Source: Lachnospiraceae bacterium | GTDB lineage: Bacteria > Bacillota > Clostridia > Lachnospirales > Lachnospiraceae | Reading direction: 5' to 3' | Assembly (NCBI GenBank): GCA_017431345.1 | Contig: JAFRLH010000034.1 | Coordinates: 1-45,488 of the forward strand | Length of the DNA stretch: 45,488 nt | In this document: positions 35,256 through 43,448 of the stretch, one piece after another | How the letters are laid out: every line of letters begins with the position of its first letter | How positions within the stretch are numbered: the first letter of the stretch is position 1 | The notes under the pieces: model-generated | Told to the model about the DNA's origin: nothing | Databases searched by the model: none | What the model saw: only the letters and a program-made list of their open reading frames with translations | Program-made: the position numbers and the translations under genes

Positions 35256-35311
35256 TAAACTATCCGGCGGAAAAGCCGCCGGAACAGTCAAAACAAAGGG
35301 GGAGAAGATCA

Positions 35312-35725
35312 ATGAAACGTAAGTACGGCCTTGGCATTTTTCTGATGCTTCTTGTTGTGACCGCATTGTCCGTATCAGTACCCGTCAGCGCAAAAACATA
35401 CAGCGAAAACGGTGCCTGGAAGCGCAGGATCGGCAAGACAACATGGTATTTTGATGTAAACGATTACACCAGCAGGGAACCCGGTTCGAAATATTACGGC
35501 GTTGTTTACATCTATAAAGGAAAGAAAAATTACAACAAGCACAACTTCTGTGTCCATGCAGAGTATACAAAACGTGGTAAGAACAAGTATCAGATCAAAT
35601 ACCAGGGCGGCAAGATCCGATTTACAGTCTCGAAAAAGAGCATTAAGCTGCAGCAGAAATCCGGGAAGGTCAAAGGAGTGAAACTGAACGGAAAATTCAA
35701 ACTGGTAAAGAGACATTACGCGTAA
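35312..35725 (+). CDS. small secreted basic protein, unknown function
   Basis: A 137-residue protein with a clear signal peptide (MKRKYGLGIFLMLLVVTALS, cleavage near VPVSA-KTY). The mature part is about 108 residues, strongly basic and rich in Lys, Tyr and Gly, with alternating beta-like segments (TWYFDVNDY, YYGVVYIYKGKKNY, KYQIKYQGGKIRFTVSKKSI). I recognise no domain. GGGGGAG lies 9 nt before the ATG and a good promoter stands upstream. The composition recalls the other secreted protein at 39857, but no specific alignment is claimed. Confidence 0.8.
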   Translation: MKRKYGLGIFLMLLVVTALSVSVPVSAKTYSENGAWKRRIGKTTWYFDVNDYTSREPGSKYYGVVYIYKGKKNYNKHNFCVHAEYTKRGKNKYQIKYQGGKIRFTVSKKSIKLQQKSGKVKGVKLNGKFKLVKRHYA

Positions 35726-35790
35726 TTGCATAAGTGTAAAACGGGGGCACCGCAGACCATAACCTATTTCAGATGACGACGGAGAAAACA

Positions 35791-36681
35791 ATGACCAGAG
35801 CAGATCATTACATGGCAGAAGATATTAAGAATATTCTGAAGAACGGCTACAAGGATGAAAATCCCAGACCGAAGTATGCGGACGGCACGCCGGCGTATAC
35901 ATTTTCAGTGAATCATAACGTCCGGAAATATGATTTGTCGGCCGGTGATTTTCCAGTGCTGACACTGCGCCGCATGGCCTGGAAGACCGGCATCCGGGAG
36001 ATCTTTACAATTTATCAGAAGCCTACCAATAAGATCTCCGAAATGAAGGAGCTCGGCGTGACATGGTGGGATCCGTGGGATATCGGGGACGGAACGATCG
36101 GCCAGCGCTACGGCGCAACAGTGGCCCGTTATGATCTGATCAAAAACCTGATCGCGGATATCGAAAAGGATCCGTACGGCAGACGGAAAGTGGTCTCTCT
36201 CTGGCAGGAAACCGATCTCAAAGAGACGCCCGGTCTGGCTCCGTGTGCATTTCTGACGATCTGGAATGTTCGCGGAAAATATCTGGATATGATGATGACG
36301 CAGCGAAGCGGCGATATGCTGACTGCTTCGGGGGCCGGCGGCATCAACGAGATCCAGTATGCAGCTTTGCTCATGATGATCGCAAGGCATACCGGATATG
36401 AACCGGGGGTGTTTACGCACATCGTTGCCAACGAGCAGATCTATGACAGGCATGTAGAGCAGGCGAATGAACTGCTGCGGAGATATGAGGAGAAGCAGAA
36501 AGAGGAAAATGCCGGCCGGACAGAAAGCGGGGCTGCTGAATCAGCGGGACAGCCGCCTAAACAGCCGCAGCTGATCCTGAAGCCCGAGGCAAAGGATTTC
36601 TACTCCGTCACGATCGATGATTTTGAGATGATCGATTACGATCCCATGACGCCGCAGCTGAAACTGGAACTGGGGATCTGA
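35791..36681 (+). CDS. thyA: thymidylate synthase (ThyA family), divergent
   Basis: A 296-residue enzyme expected to methylate dUMP with methylene-tetrahydrofolate. Family features: DPYGRRKVVSLWQ (phosphate arginines), nucleophile Cys152 in LAPC, TQRSGDML, GINEIQYAALL and the end segment FYSVTIDDFEMIDYDP. Deviations: the usual PCHxxxQ after the nucleophile is PCAFLTI, the HxY pair near the C-terminus reads QIY, and a Glu/Ser/Pro-rich insertion (about 235-260) follows the ELLRRYEEK helix. These differ from Escherichia coli ThyA at residues that help bind dUMP. The start is 35791, with GGAG 6 nt upstream; the ATG at 35773 has none. It may still be the cell's only thymidylate synthase; no thyX or folA is nearby. 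Confidence 0.85.
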   Translation: MTRADHYMAEDIKNILKNGYKDENPRPKYADGTPAYTFSVNHNVRKYDLSAGDFPVLTLRRMAWKTGIREIFTIYQKPTNKISEMKELGVTWWDPWDIGDGTIGQRYGATVARYDLIKNLIADIEKDPYGRRKVVSLWQETDLKETPGLAPCAFLTIWNVRGKYLDMMMTQRSGDMLTASGAGGINEIQYAALLMMIARHTGYEPGVFTHIVANEQIYDRHVEQANELLRRYEEKQKEENAGRTESGAAESAGQPPKQPQLILKPEAKDFYSVTIDDFEMIDYDPMTPQLKLELGI

Positions 36682-36696
36682 GAAAACGAGAATAAG

Positions 36697-36742
36697 AAAA
36701 AAGTCATCCTTCGGAACAAAGGTTCTTCAGGATGACTTTTTT
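36697..36742. terminator. bidirectional terminator between thyA and the mutase
   Basis: AAAAAAGTCATCCT (36697-36710) pairs perfectly with AGGATGACTTTTTT (36729-36742); the interior can pair further (GAAC/GTTC). Convergent genes lie on both sides. The stem is the GTCATCCT core of the TGTCATYCTGA repeat family. Confidence 0.88.
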
Positions 36743-36762
36743 CGGCTTTATCGCAGAGCTTA

Positions 36763-38454
36763 TTACTTCACACTTTCAGCCATCGCCCCGACAGCTTTTA
36801 CCAGCGAAGCGACACGTGCCTGTGAATCCTCTTTGTGATCTGTGACAGTATAGTAATAGAACTTGATCTTCGGTTCCGTCCCGGACGGCCGCATTGCGAA
36901 CCAGCTGCCGTCTGTCATGATCACCTTCAGCGCGTTCTGCGGCGGGATATCTTCATAGCCGCCTATAAAATCGATCACTTCCGCGACTATAAAGTCACCG
37001 TACTTCATCGGCTTCTTATTCCTGAACATGTCCATGATCCGCCCGATGCGTTCCTGGCCTTCTTTGCCTTTCAGCACGATCGACACCTGGCTTTCTGCGA
37101 AATATCCATACTTCTTATAAAGCGCCTCCAGCGCATCCAGCATGCTCATCCCCTGCTTCCGGTAATAAGCTGCCATCTCCGTGATCAGCATACCGGCGGA
37201 GATACCATCCTTGTCACGCACTTCTTCACCCGGCGCACAGCCGATACTCTCTTCATAAGCGAAGAAATAGTTGTAGCCCTCTGCCTGCAGCGGCGGGATC
37301 TTTCCGCACAGATTCTTGAATCCCGTCAGCGCTTCAAATACGGAAATTCCATAGTCCCTGCAGATTGCCGCCCCAAATTCACCGGTCACGATCGACTTGA
37401 TCATCGCATCCTTTCCGGTCAGTTTTCCATGCTCTGATTTCGCCTGTGCAAGATATGCAATGATCATACCGCCGGTCTGATTGCCATTCAGCGGAATATA
37501 ACCGCCGGCACCGTCCGCCACTTCGATCGCCATTCTGTCGCTGTCGGGATCGGTCGCGATCAGCACTTCCGCACCGGTCTCGCGTCCCAGTTTTTCCGCC
37601 AGTTCAAATGCTCTGGAATCCTCCGGATTCGGGTAAGGAACCGAGGTGAAATCCGGATCAGGTTCCTGTTGCTCCGGCACGAGCACAAAATTCTCAAAGC
37701 CTCTCGCTGCCGCCACCTGCCGCATGGGAATGCTTCCTGCGCCGTTCAGCGGCGTATAGACCACCGGTACCGTCAGATCCAGCTCTTCATCCGGCCGTTG
37801 TGCCTGAGAAAGAACATAATTCAGATACTGTTTATCCATTTCTTCACCAAGCATTACAAGCAGCCCGGCTTCCTCCGCATCCGCAAGCGGCATCTTCTTG
37901 AATTCGTCAAACAGATCCAGTTTCAGGATCTCCCGCAGCATCCCTTCTGATACGGCGCCGGAGATCTGCGCACCGTCTTCCCAATACACCTTGTAACCAT
38001 TATATTCCTTCGGATTGTGGCTCGCGGTCATGTTGATTCCGGACACTGCGCCGACTTTTCTGATGGTATAGGAGAGCTCGGGCGTCGGCCGCATCGACGG
38101 GAACAGATATACTTTAATTCCGCTTCCGGTCAGGATCTGTGCAGCCAATTCTGAAAATTCTTTTGAATGATACCGGCAGTCGTAGGCGATCGCCACGCCC
38201 TTCATAGGATCCTCTCCGGAGTGCAGAATATAATTCGCAATACCCTGGGTAGCCCTGCCCACCGTCAGTTCATTCATCCGGTTCGTTCCTGCGCCGCAGA
38301 TGCCGCGCAGGCCGGCGGTACCGAATTCGATCTCCTGATAAAAACGGTCGATGATTTCCGTGTCATTGCCTTCGATCGCGAGTAATTCAGCATAAAGAGG
38401 ATTGTTTTGATCCAGTTTTTCCAACCACGCTTTATAAGTTGTCAATGCATCCAT
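36763..38454 (-). CDS. phosphoglucomutase/phosphomannomutase
   Basis: A 563-residue alpha-D-phosphohexomutase interconverting hexose 1- and 6-phosphates. It has FGTAGLRGICGAGTNRMN, the phosphoserine loop TASHNPKEYNGYK with Ser145, the Mg2+ loop TDPDSDRMAIE (Asp302, 304, 306), the sugar loop FEESIG-type sequence (FAYEESIGC) and the phosphate-binding RPSGTEPKIKFYY near the end. The length suits the larger PgcA-type enzymes of Firmicutes. TTGGAGATTCC precedes the ATG on the minus strand. It is monocistronic here, and its upstream gap separates it from the divergent XRE-Uma2 gene. Confidence 0.94.
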   Translation of the reverse strand: MDALTTYKAWLEKLDQNNPLYAELLAIEGNDTEIIDRFYQEIEFGTAGLRGICGAGTNRMNELTVGRATQGIANYILHSGEDPMKGVAIAYDCRYHSKEFSELAAQILTGSGIKVYLFPSMRPTPELSYTIRKVGAVSGINMTASHNPKEYNGYKVYWEDGAQISGAVSEGMLREILKLDLFDEFKKMPLADAEEAGLLVMLGEEMDKQYLNYVLSQAQRPDEELDLTVPVVYTPLNGAGSIPMRQVAAARGFENFVLVPEQQEPDPDFTSVPYPNPEDSRAFELAEKLGRETGAEVLIATDPDSDRMAIEVADGAGGYIPLNGNQTGGMIIAYLAQAKSEHGKLTGKDAMIKSIVTGEFGAAICRDYGISVFEALTGFKNLCGKIPPLQAEGYNYFFAYEESIGCAPGEEVRDKDGISAGMLITEMAAYYRKQGMSMLDALEALYKKYGYFAESQVSIVLKGKEGQERIGRIMDMFRNKKPMKYGDFIVAEVIDFIGGYEDIPPQNALKVIMTDGSWFAMRPSGTEPKIKFYYYTVTDHKEDSQARVASLVKAVGAMAESVK

Positions 38455-38795
38455 GGAATCTCCAATCCGCCGCCCGTATCCGGCAGCTGTTCAAGGCATG
38501 TTTCGTCTGTTGTTAACTGATATGAAAATGCATAGTATCTGCAAGATGATTTTACTGAATTTTGCAAAATAATGCAACGGATGGAGCGGCAGTGTTTGCG
38601 AAATGGATCCAAAACGGAATTTTCAACGAAACCATTTTGCTGAAAGACTGAAATAAAACCAAATTATATCTTAAAATTATCGCAAAAAGGTTGAAAAATG
38701 ATCTTCCATATAATATGCTTTGTTTGTGGAAGAGACGGCCCGGAACAGAAAAACCAGATGGAAAGCAATCGGTGATACATAGAAGGGAGATACTC
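38455..38795. other. AT-rich divergent promoter region
   Basis: The gap between the mutase (minus) and the XRE-Uma2 gene (plus). From 38520 to 38720 it is very AT-rich, with TATAAT at 38709-38714 as a possible -10 for the plus-strand gene but no good -35. I saw no hairpin, repeat or coding sequence that I would support. Confidence 0.4.
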
Positions 38796-39656
38796 ATGAC
38801 GATCGAACAGATGAAAGCAAGAAAGAGAGAACTCGGCTTAAGCAATAAAGAATTGGCGCAAAGATCCGGCGTGCCGCTCGGTACGGTACAGAAGATCATG
38901 AGCGGTGCAACGGTCTCCCCGCGTATGACGGCGATCCTCAAACTGGAGAAAGTCCTTCAGCCGGCTATGTCAAATCCGGTCCTTTCAGATAGGGAAATCC
39001 CTGCAGATGGTTTCCGGGAAGCCGGGTTCGTTTACGGGACATCCGCAGAGAGAAAATGGCCAGAGGGAAAGGAGCTGCAGCCGGAGAAGAAACAGGGAGA
39101 ATATACGCTGGAAGACTATTATGCAATCCCGGATGACAGACGGGTCGAGCTGATCGACGGCGTGATCTATGATATGGCGTCGCCCGGCAATATTCATCAG
39201 GCTTTATCCAGCGATATTTCCTGGCAGCTCCAGAATTACGTCAGTGCGAATCATGGCAAGTGCATGGTCTACACTGCGCCCTTTGATGTACAGCTGGATA
39301 TGGACAACAGGACCATGGTGGAACCGGATATTGTCGTGATCTGCAATTATGACAGACTGAAGCGCTTTGGTTGTTTTGGCGCCCCGGAATTCGTCATTGA
39401 GATCCTGTCGCCTTCGACCAGAAAAAAAGATGTGACGATTAAGATCCATAAATATATGAATGCGGGGGTGCAGGAATATTGGATCGTGGATCCCCGGGAA
39501 CGGAATGTCACGGTGATCCTGAATGAGGAAGAAGGCCCCGCGATTCACTGGTATACTTTTGCAGACAGCATCCCTGTCGGCATCTGGAACGGGGAATGCA
39601 TGGTGGATTTTGCCGCCATCATGGAGCATATCGGGTTCCTTTTCGATCTGGATTGA
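38796..39656 (+). CDS. XRE helix-turn-helix fused to Uma2-family nuclease
   Basis: A 286-residue protein. Residues about 3-55 are a Cro/C1-type helix-turn-helix (RKRELGLSNKELAQRSGVPLGTVQKIMSG). A charged linker follows to about 100, then a Uma2-type (DUF820) PD-(D/E)xK domain: YTLEDYYAIPDDRRVELIDGVIYDMASPG, the metal-site Asp in MVEPDIVVI, PEFVIEILSPSTRKKD and KYMNAGVQEYWIVDP. Uma2 proteins are predicted nucleases of uncertain role. The catalytic-type Asp and Glu are present, so the domain may be active. The ATG at 38796 follows AAGGGAGATACTC. The HTH could target the nuclease to DNA or autoregulate. A 15-bp perfect inverted repeat lies just downstream. Confidence 0.87.
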   Translation: MTIEQMKARKRELGLSNKELAQRSGVPLGTVQKIMSGATVSPRMTAILKLEKVLQPAMSNPVLSDREIPADGFREAGFVYGTSAERKWPEGKELQPEKKQGEYTLEDYYAIPDDRRVELIDGVIYDMASPGNIHQALSSDISWQLQNYVSANHGKCMVYTAPFDVQLDMDNRTMVEPDIVVICNYDRLKRFGCFGAPEFVIEILSPSTRKKDVTIKIHKYMNAGVQEYWIVDPRERNVTVILNEEEGPAIHWYTFADSIPVGIWNGECMVDFAAIMEHIGFLFDLD

Positions 39657-39703
39657 CAGATGGATATGACAGCTGTATTTATCCCGGGGATATTACATAT
39701 CGA

Positions 39704-39755
39704 CAAAAGTCCTATGACTTTTGCAGTAATTCTTGCATTTGTCATAGGACTTTTG
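39704..39755. repeat. 15-bp inverted repeat after the Uma2 gene
   Basis: CAAAAGTCCTATGAC (39704-39718) is exactly inverted by GTCATAGGACTTTTG (39741-39755), with a 22-nt loop. In addition GACTTTTGCAGTA occurs as a direct repeat at 39716-39728 and 39748-39760. There is no T run, so a simple terminator is doubtful. Confidence 0.75.
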
Positions 39756-39856
39756 CAGTAGCAACTGCGATGTGGCATTTTCTGTCATGATATGTTAAAA
39801 TCCTCTATGGACAGAAAGCAATTCCGAGCGCTGTCCTTTGAAAGGAGAACCTGATC

Positions 39857-40717
39857 ATGCGCAGAAATACTCATCTCAAATCGTTCCTGTTCGTAACAGC
39901 AGTTTTGTGTGCACTGACAGTCCTGTCCGCTGTTCCGATGCAGGCTGACGCCAAAGCCGGAAAAACAACGAAAAAAGCAGTTTCCTTAACGCCGGGTAAA
40001 ACCTATAAAAAGTATGACGTGACCGGCGACGGGAAAGCAGACAAACTGAAGTATACTTCAAAGCATTATTCAGAGGGAACAGAGAGCGGGAATGTAGAAT
40101 ATTCGATCTTCGTCAACGGGAAGAAAAAGCAGATCATTGAAGCCGGCCGCGGCGGCGGAGTCTGGCTGATGGCGCCGAAGAAGAATCGGTCCTATCTGGT
40201 CGTGGACTGGGGGATGTTCGGCGCTTCGGGAGCCAGCATTTATAAATATAAGAACGGAAAGTTCCGTTCCTGCTATAAAAAATTCCTTGGGGAAGACGTA
40301 CTGGATTATTCGGAACCGTATAAAGTTTCAAAGAACGGTTTTTCCGTGATCATTTCCGCCGGAAAACACCAGCGTGATATCGTGACGCCGGACGATTATA
40401 ATTATGACCACGAGTATCCTTCTTTCGTGGTCAATTACAAGATCAGCAAAAAAGGAAAGATCTCCCTGAAATCCCGTTACGGAAAGGCAAAAGGGAAAAA
40501 CACCTACACTGTTGAAAAGCCCTTCAACACCAGCAAAAAAGCGTCTGTCGATGGATATGACGGACCGATGACCAGGCTTGGCGATTCTGTTCAGCTTACC
40601 CGTATTTATATCCGCAAAGACGGAACGGTCGCTTATGAAGCGAAGATCAACGGGTCGAAAAAAGGATGGATCACACCCAAAAACGTATATGGCATGGAAC
40701 AGTATCTCATGTTCTGA
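39857..40717 (+). CDS. secreted protein of unknown function
   Basis: A 286-residue exported protein: signal peptide (about 1-32, ending MQADA-KAG), then a basic mature domain. KYDVTGDGKADKLKY has the look of a calcium-binding-type D-x-D-x-D loop found in FG-GAP/dockerin-like repeats, and the rest is predicted beta-rich (SIFVNGKKKQIIEAG, SYLVVDWGMFGASGASIYKYKNGKF, RIYIRKDGTVAYEAKINGSKKGW). I cannot assign a family. GAAAGGAG lies 9 nt before the ATG. TGTTAAAAT (about 39793) may be an extended -10. A strong terminator ends it. Confidence 0.82.
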   Translation: MRRNTHLKSFLFVTAVLCALTVLSAVPMQADAKAGKTTKKAVSLTPGKTYKKYDVTGDGKADKLKYTSKHYSEGTESGNVEYSIFVNGKKKQIIEAGRGGGVWLMAPKKNRSYLVVDWGMFGASGASIYKYKNGKFRSCYKKFLGEDVLDYSEPYKVSKNGFSVIISAGKHQRDIVTPDDYNYDHEYPSFVVNYKISKKGKISLKSRYGKAKGKNTYTVEKPFNTSKKASVDGYDGPMTRLGDSVQLTRIYIRKDGTVAYEAKINGSKKGWITPKNVYGMEQYLMF

Positions 40718-40767
40718 TCCGGAACGTACCGGATGGTTATATTAAGATAAGACATACAGAAAAATAC

Positions 40768-40800
40768 AGCTGCTGCACTTGATTGTGCGGCAGCTTTTTT
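40768..40800 (+). terminator. terminator of the secreted protein gene
   Basis: AGCTGCTGCAC (40768-40778) pairs with GTGCGGCAGCT (40785-40795), with one U-G pair, around TTGATT; six T residues follow. Confidence 0.9.
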
Positions 40801-40810
40801 ACAAATGTAC

Positions 40811-40838
40811 TTGACATCTTGCGTCATTGCTATATAAT
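40811..40838 (+). promoter_or_regulatory. promoter of the XRE-cupin gene
   Basis: TTGACA (40811-40816), 16 bp, TATAAT (40833-40838). It begins 11 nt after the preceding terminator and directs the regulator and probably potABCD. Confidence 0.85.
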
Positions 40839-40846
40839 ACTGTTCG

Positions 40847-40895
40847 GTTTAGTTTTGCTAAACTTCAGGATTAGAATAATAAACCTGAAGTTTAG
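40847..40895. promoter_or_regulatory. candidate operator of the XRE-cupin regulator
   Basis: GTTTAG (40847-40852) and CTAAAC (40858-40863) form a palindrome at the expected start point. The longer TAAACTTCAGG (40859-40869) is exactly inverted by CCTGAAGTTTA (40884-40894), so GTTTAG occurs three times. This is a fitting site for repression by the dimeric regulator encoded just downstream. Confidence 0.6.
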
Positions 40896-40917
40896 GCAGC
40901 ATTTCAAGCGAGGATTT

Positions 40918-41451
40918 ATGGATATAGGAAGCAAAATCAGAGATTTAAGGATCCAGAAGGCGCTTACGCAGGAAGAACTTGCCGACCGGGCAGAGCTCAC
41001 GAAAGGATTCATTTCCCAGCTGGAACGGGATCTTACATCACCATCCATCGCAACGCTCACGGATATCCTGCAGTGTCTGGGCACCAATCTTTCGGAATTT
41101 TTCTCGGAAGAAGCGGAGGAGCAGATCGTCTTTAAGGATGAAGATTATTTCGAGAAGACCGATCCGGAACTGAAAAATAAGATCGAATGGATCATTCCGA
41201 ACGCCCAGAAAAATGAGATGGAGCCGATCCGGCTCACGCTGGAACCCGGCGGGAGTACGTATCAGGACAATCCGCACGAGGGCGAAGAGTTCGGGTATGT
41301 CATCAGAGGAAGCATTACGCTGATAATCGGTAAGAAACATATAAAAGTGAATGCGGGCGAGTCATTTTATTATATCGCTGAGAAAACACATCATATAGAA
41401 TCGGAAGACGGCGCGGAAGTCATCTGGGTCAGCACACCGCCGTCGTTTTGA
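40918..41451 (+). CDS. XRE-cupin transcriptional regulator
   Basis: A 177-residue regulator. Residues about 5-60 are a helix-turn-helix (IRDLRIQKALTQEELADRAELTKGFISQLERDLTSPSIATL), and about 105-172 a cupin barrel (PHEGEEFGYVIRGSITLIIGKKHIKVNAGESFYYIAEKTHHIES). This two-domain type (PuuR-like) often controls polyamine genes, and here it directly precedes potABCD. The ATG at 40918 has AGGATT close upstream; in-frame sequence before it would cross the operator. The palindromes at 40847-40895 suggest autorepression. The ligand, possibly putrescine or spermidine, is inference. Confidence 0.9.
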   Translation: MDIGSKIRDLRIQKALTQEELADRAELTKGFISQLERDLTSPSIATLTDILQCLGTNLSEFFSEEAEEQIVFKDEDYFEKTDPELKNKIEWIIPNAQKNEMEPIRLTLEPGGSTYQDNPHEGEEFGYVIRGSITLIIGKKHIKVNAGESFYYIAEKTHHIESEDGAEVIWVSTPPSF

Positions 41452-41475
41452 ACCATCAAGCGGTTCGCACAAGTC

Positions 41476-41525
41476 TGTCATCCTGAGCTTGCCGAAGGAT
41501 CTTCGCCCTGAAACAGGCGGCTTAA
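41476..41525 (+). repeat. TGTCATYCTGA dispersed repeat, copy 6
   Basis: TGTCATCCTGAGCTTGCCGAAGGATCTTCGCC, then AAACAGGCGGCTTAACG. It lies between the XRE-cupin gene and potA with no added terminator, so read-through into potA remains possible. Confidence 0.75.
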
Positions 41526-41556
41526 CGATAAATGAAAATGAAAGAGGATAATACAC

Positions 41557-42633
41557 ATGCAGGCAAAAGAGCTTATACATCTTGAGAACATCTCAAAATC
41601 CTTTGACGGAGAGTTGGTACTGGATGAACTTGATCTTACGATCAGGGAAAATGAATTCCTTACCCTCCTCGGCCCGTCCGGCTGCGGCAAATCCACCACC
41701 CTCAGGATCCTGGGCGGATTTATCTTGCCCGATAAAGGCCGCGTGATCTTTGACGGGCAGGATATCACCAATACACCGCCCAACAAGCGCAATCTCAATA
41801 CCGTTTTCCAGAAATATTCTCTTTTCCCGCATATGAATGTGGAAGATAATATCGCATTCGGCCTGCGCATTGCCGGAAAATCGGATGCCTATATAAAGGA
41901 TAAGATCAAATACGCGCTCAAGCTCGTGAACCTGGACGGGTTTGAAAAGCGTTCTCCGCTGCTTCTGTCCGGCGGTCAGCAGCAGCGTATCGCGATCGCC
42001 AGAGCGATTGTTAACGAGCCCCGCGTCCTGCTTCTCGATGAGCCGCTCGGCGCGCTTGATCTCAAGCTTCGTCAGGACATGCAGTACGAACTGATCCGCC
42101 TGAAGAACGAACTCGGCATCACCTTTGTTTATGTAACGCATGATCAGGAAGAAGCTCTGACCATGTCAGATACGGTCGTTGTCATGAACCAGGGATATAT
42201 CCAGCAGATGGGAACGCCGGAAGACATCTACAACGAGCCGGAAAATGCTTTCGTAGCGGACTTCATCGGCGACTCCAACATCATCGACGGTATCATGATC
42301 CGTGACAGAAAGGTCGAGATCCTGGGCGTTACCTTTGACTGCGTAGATACCGGATTCGGCGAATACAAACCGGTCGATGTCGTGATCAGACCGGAGGATG
42401 TTGTCCTGCTCGATCCCGGAAAAGGAAGCATGGACGGTGTGGTCAGCCATATCATTTTCAAGGGCGTTCATTATGAAATGGAAGTGACCGCCGGCGGATT
42501 CGACTGGCTCGTGCAGAGCACCGTCGGCCATCCTGTCGGCACACCGGTCGGCATCTGGGTCGATCCTTACAATATCCAGATCATGAACAAGCCCGAATCC
42601 GACGATGAGAAGGCCGTGGGGGTAGAAGAATGA
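41557..42633 (+). CDS. potA: spermidine/putrescine ABC transporter ATPase
   Basis: A 358-residue ATPase energising polyamine uptake. Walker A GPSGCGKST (39-47), Q-loop FQKYSLFPHM, signature LSGGQ (137-141), Walker B LLLDEP (158-163) and the H-loop in YVTHDQEEALTMSD are intact. The C-terminal 110 residues form the TOBE-type regulatory domain (PVDVVIRPEDVVLLD). AGAGGA precedes the ATG. It overlaps potB by 4 nt (ATGA), so the cassette is translated as a unit. Confidence 0.95.
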   Translation: MQAKELIHLENISKSFDGELVLDELDLTIRENEFLTLLGPSGCGKSTTLRILGGFILPDKGRVIFDGQDITNTPPNKRNLNTVFQKYSLFPHMNVEDNIAFGLRIAGKSDAYIKDKIKYALKLVNLDGFEKRSPLLLSGGQQQRIAIARAIVNEPRVLLLDEPLGALDLKLRQDMQYELIRLKNELGITFVYVTHDQEEALTMSDTVVVMNQGYIQQMGTPEDIYNEPENAFVADFIGDSNIIDGIMIRDRKVEILGVTFDCVDTGFGEYKPVDVVIRPEDVVLLDPGKGSMDGVVSHIIFKGVHYEMEVTAGGFDWLVQSTVGHPVGTPVGIWVDPYNIQIMNKPESDDEKAVGVEE

Positions 42634-43448
42634 CGAAAAGAAAGATGCTCGCCGGGCCTTATCTGGTCTGGGCGGCCGGATTTATCATCCTGCCGCTGTT
42701 CATGATCCTGCTGTACGGATTTACCTCTGAGAGCGGCGGATTTACCTTCAGCAACATTGCTGCCATCGCGGATCCGATCCATCTTTCCGCGCTCGGTCAG
42801 TCGATCGTGATCGCCGCCGGCAGTACGGTCATCAGCCTGCTGGTATCCTATCCGCTTGCTTACATTCTCAGCAAGAGAACATCCGGAAAGACAAGTACGG
42901 TCATCATGATGTTCATCCTGCCGATGTGGATCAATTTCATGCTCCGCGTGCTTGCGCTGCAGATGATCCTTGCGAATACCGGGATCCTGAATGGTATCCT
43001 GGGCTTCTTCGGGCTGGAACCGCTGCACCTTTTATACAGCAGAAAAGCGATTTTGATAGGAATGACTTATGATTATCTGCCGTTTATGATCCTGCCACTG
43101 TACAATGCCATGTGCAAGATCGACAGGGATCTTGTTGACGCCGCAGCAGATCTGGGCGCAGGACGATTTACCATTTTCAGCAAAGTCATCCTTCCGCTGT
43201 CTATGCCCGGCGTGATCTCCGGGATCATTATGGTGTTCATCCCCAGCATTTCCGAGTTCGCAATTGCTGATATCCTGGGCGGTTCGAAGATCCTGCTGAT
43301 CGGAAATGTCATAGAGCAGGAGTTCAATTTTACGAACAACTGGAACCTGGGCTCCGGCCTGTCGCTCGTGCTCATGCTGTTCATTTTCGTCAGCATGGCT
43401 GTCATGAATAAGACCGATGCGGATCAGGAGGCGCAGCTGTTATGGTAA
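42630..43448 (+). CDS. potB: spermidine/putrescine permease PotB
   Basis: A 272-residue permease with six hydrophobic segments and the EAA-type loop DAAADLGAGRFTIFSKVILPLSMPGVISGI that contacts the ATPase. The start PYLVWAAGFIILPLFMILLYGF is typical of PotB. The end overlaps potC by 7 nt. Confidence 0.93.
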   Translation: MTKRKMLAGPYLVWAAGFIILPLFMILLYGFTSESGGFTFSNIAAIADPIHLSALGQSIVIAAGSTVISLLVSYPLAYILSKRTSGKTSTVIMMFILPMWINFMLRVLALQMILANTGILNGILGFFGLEPLHLLYSRKAILIGMTYDYLPFMILPLYNAMCKIDRDLVDAAADLGAGRFTIFSKVILPLSMPGVISGIIMVFIPSISEFAIADILGGSKILLIGNVIEQEFNFTNNWNLGSGLSLVLMLFIFVSMAVMNKTDADQEAQLLW

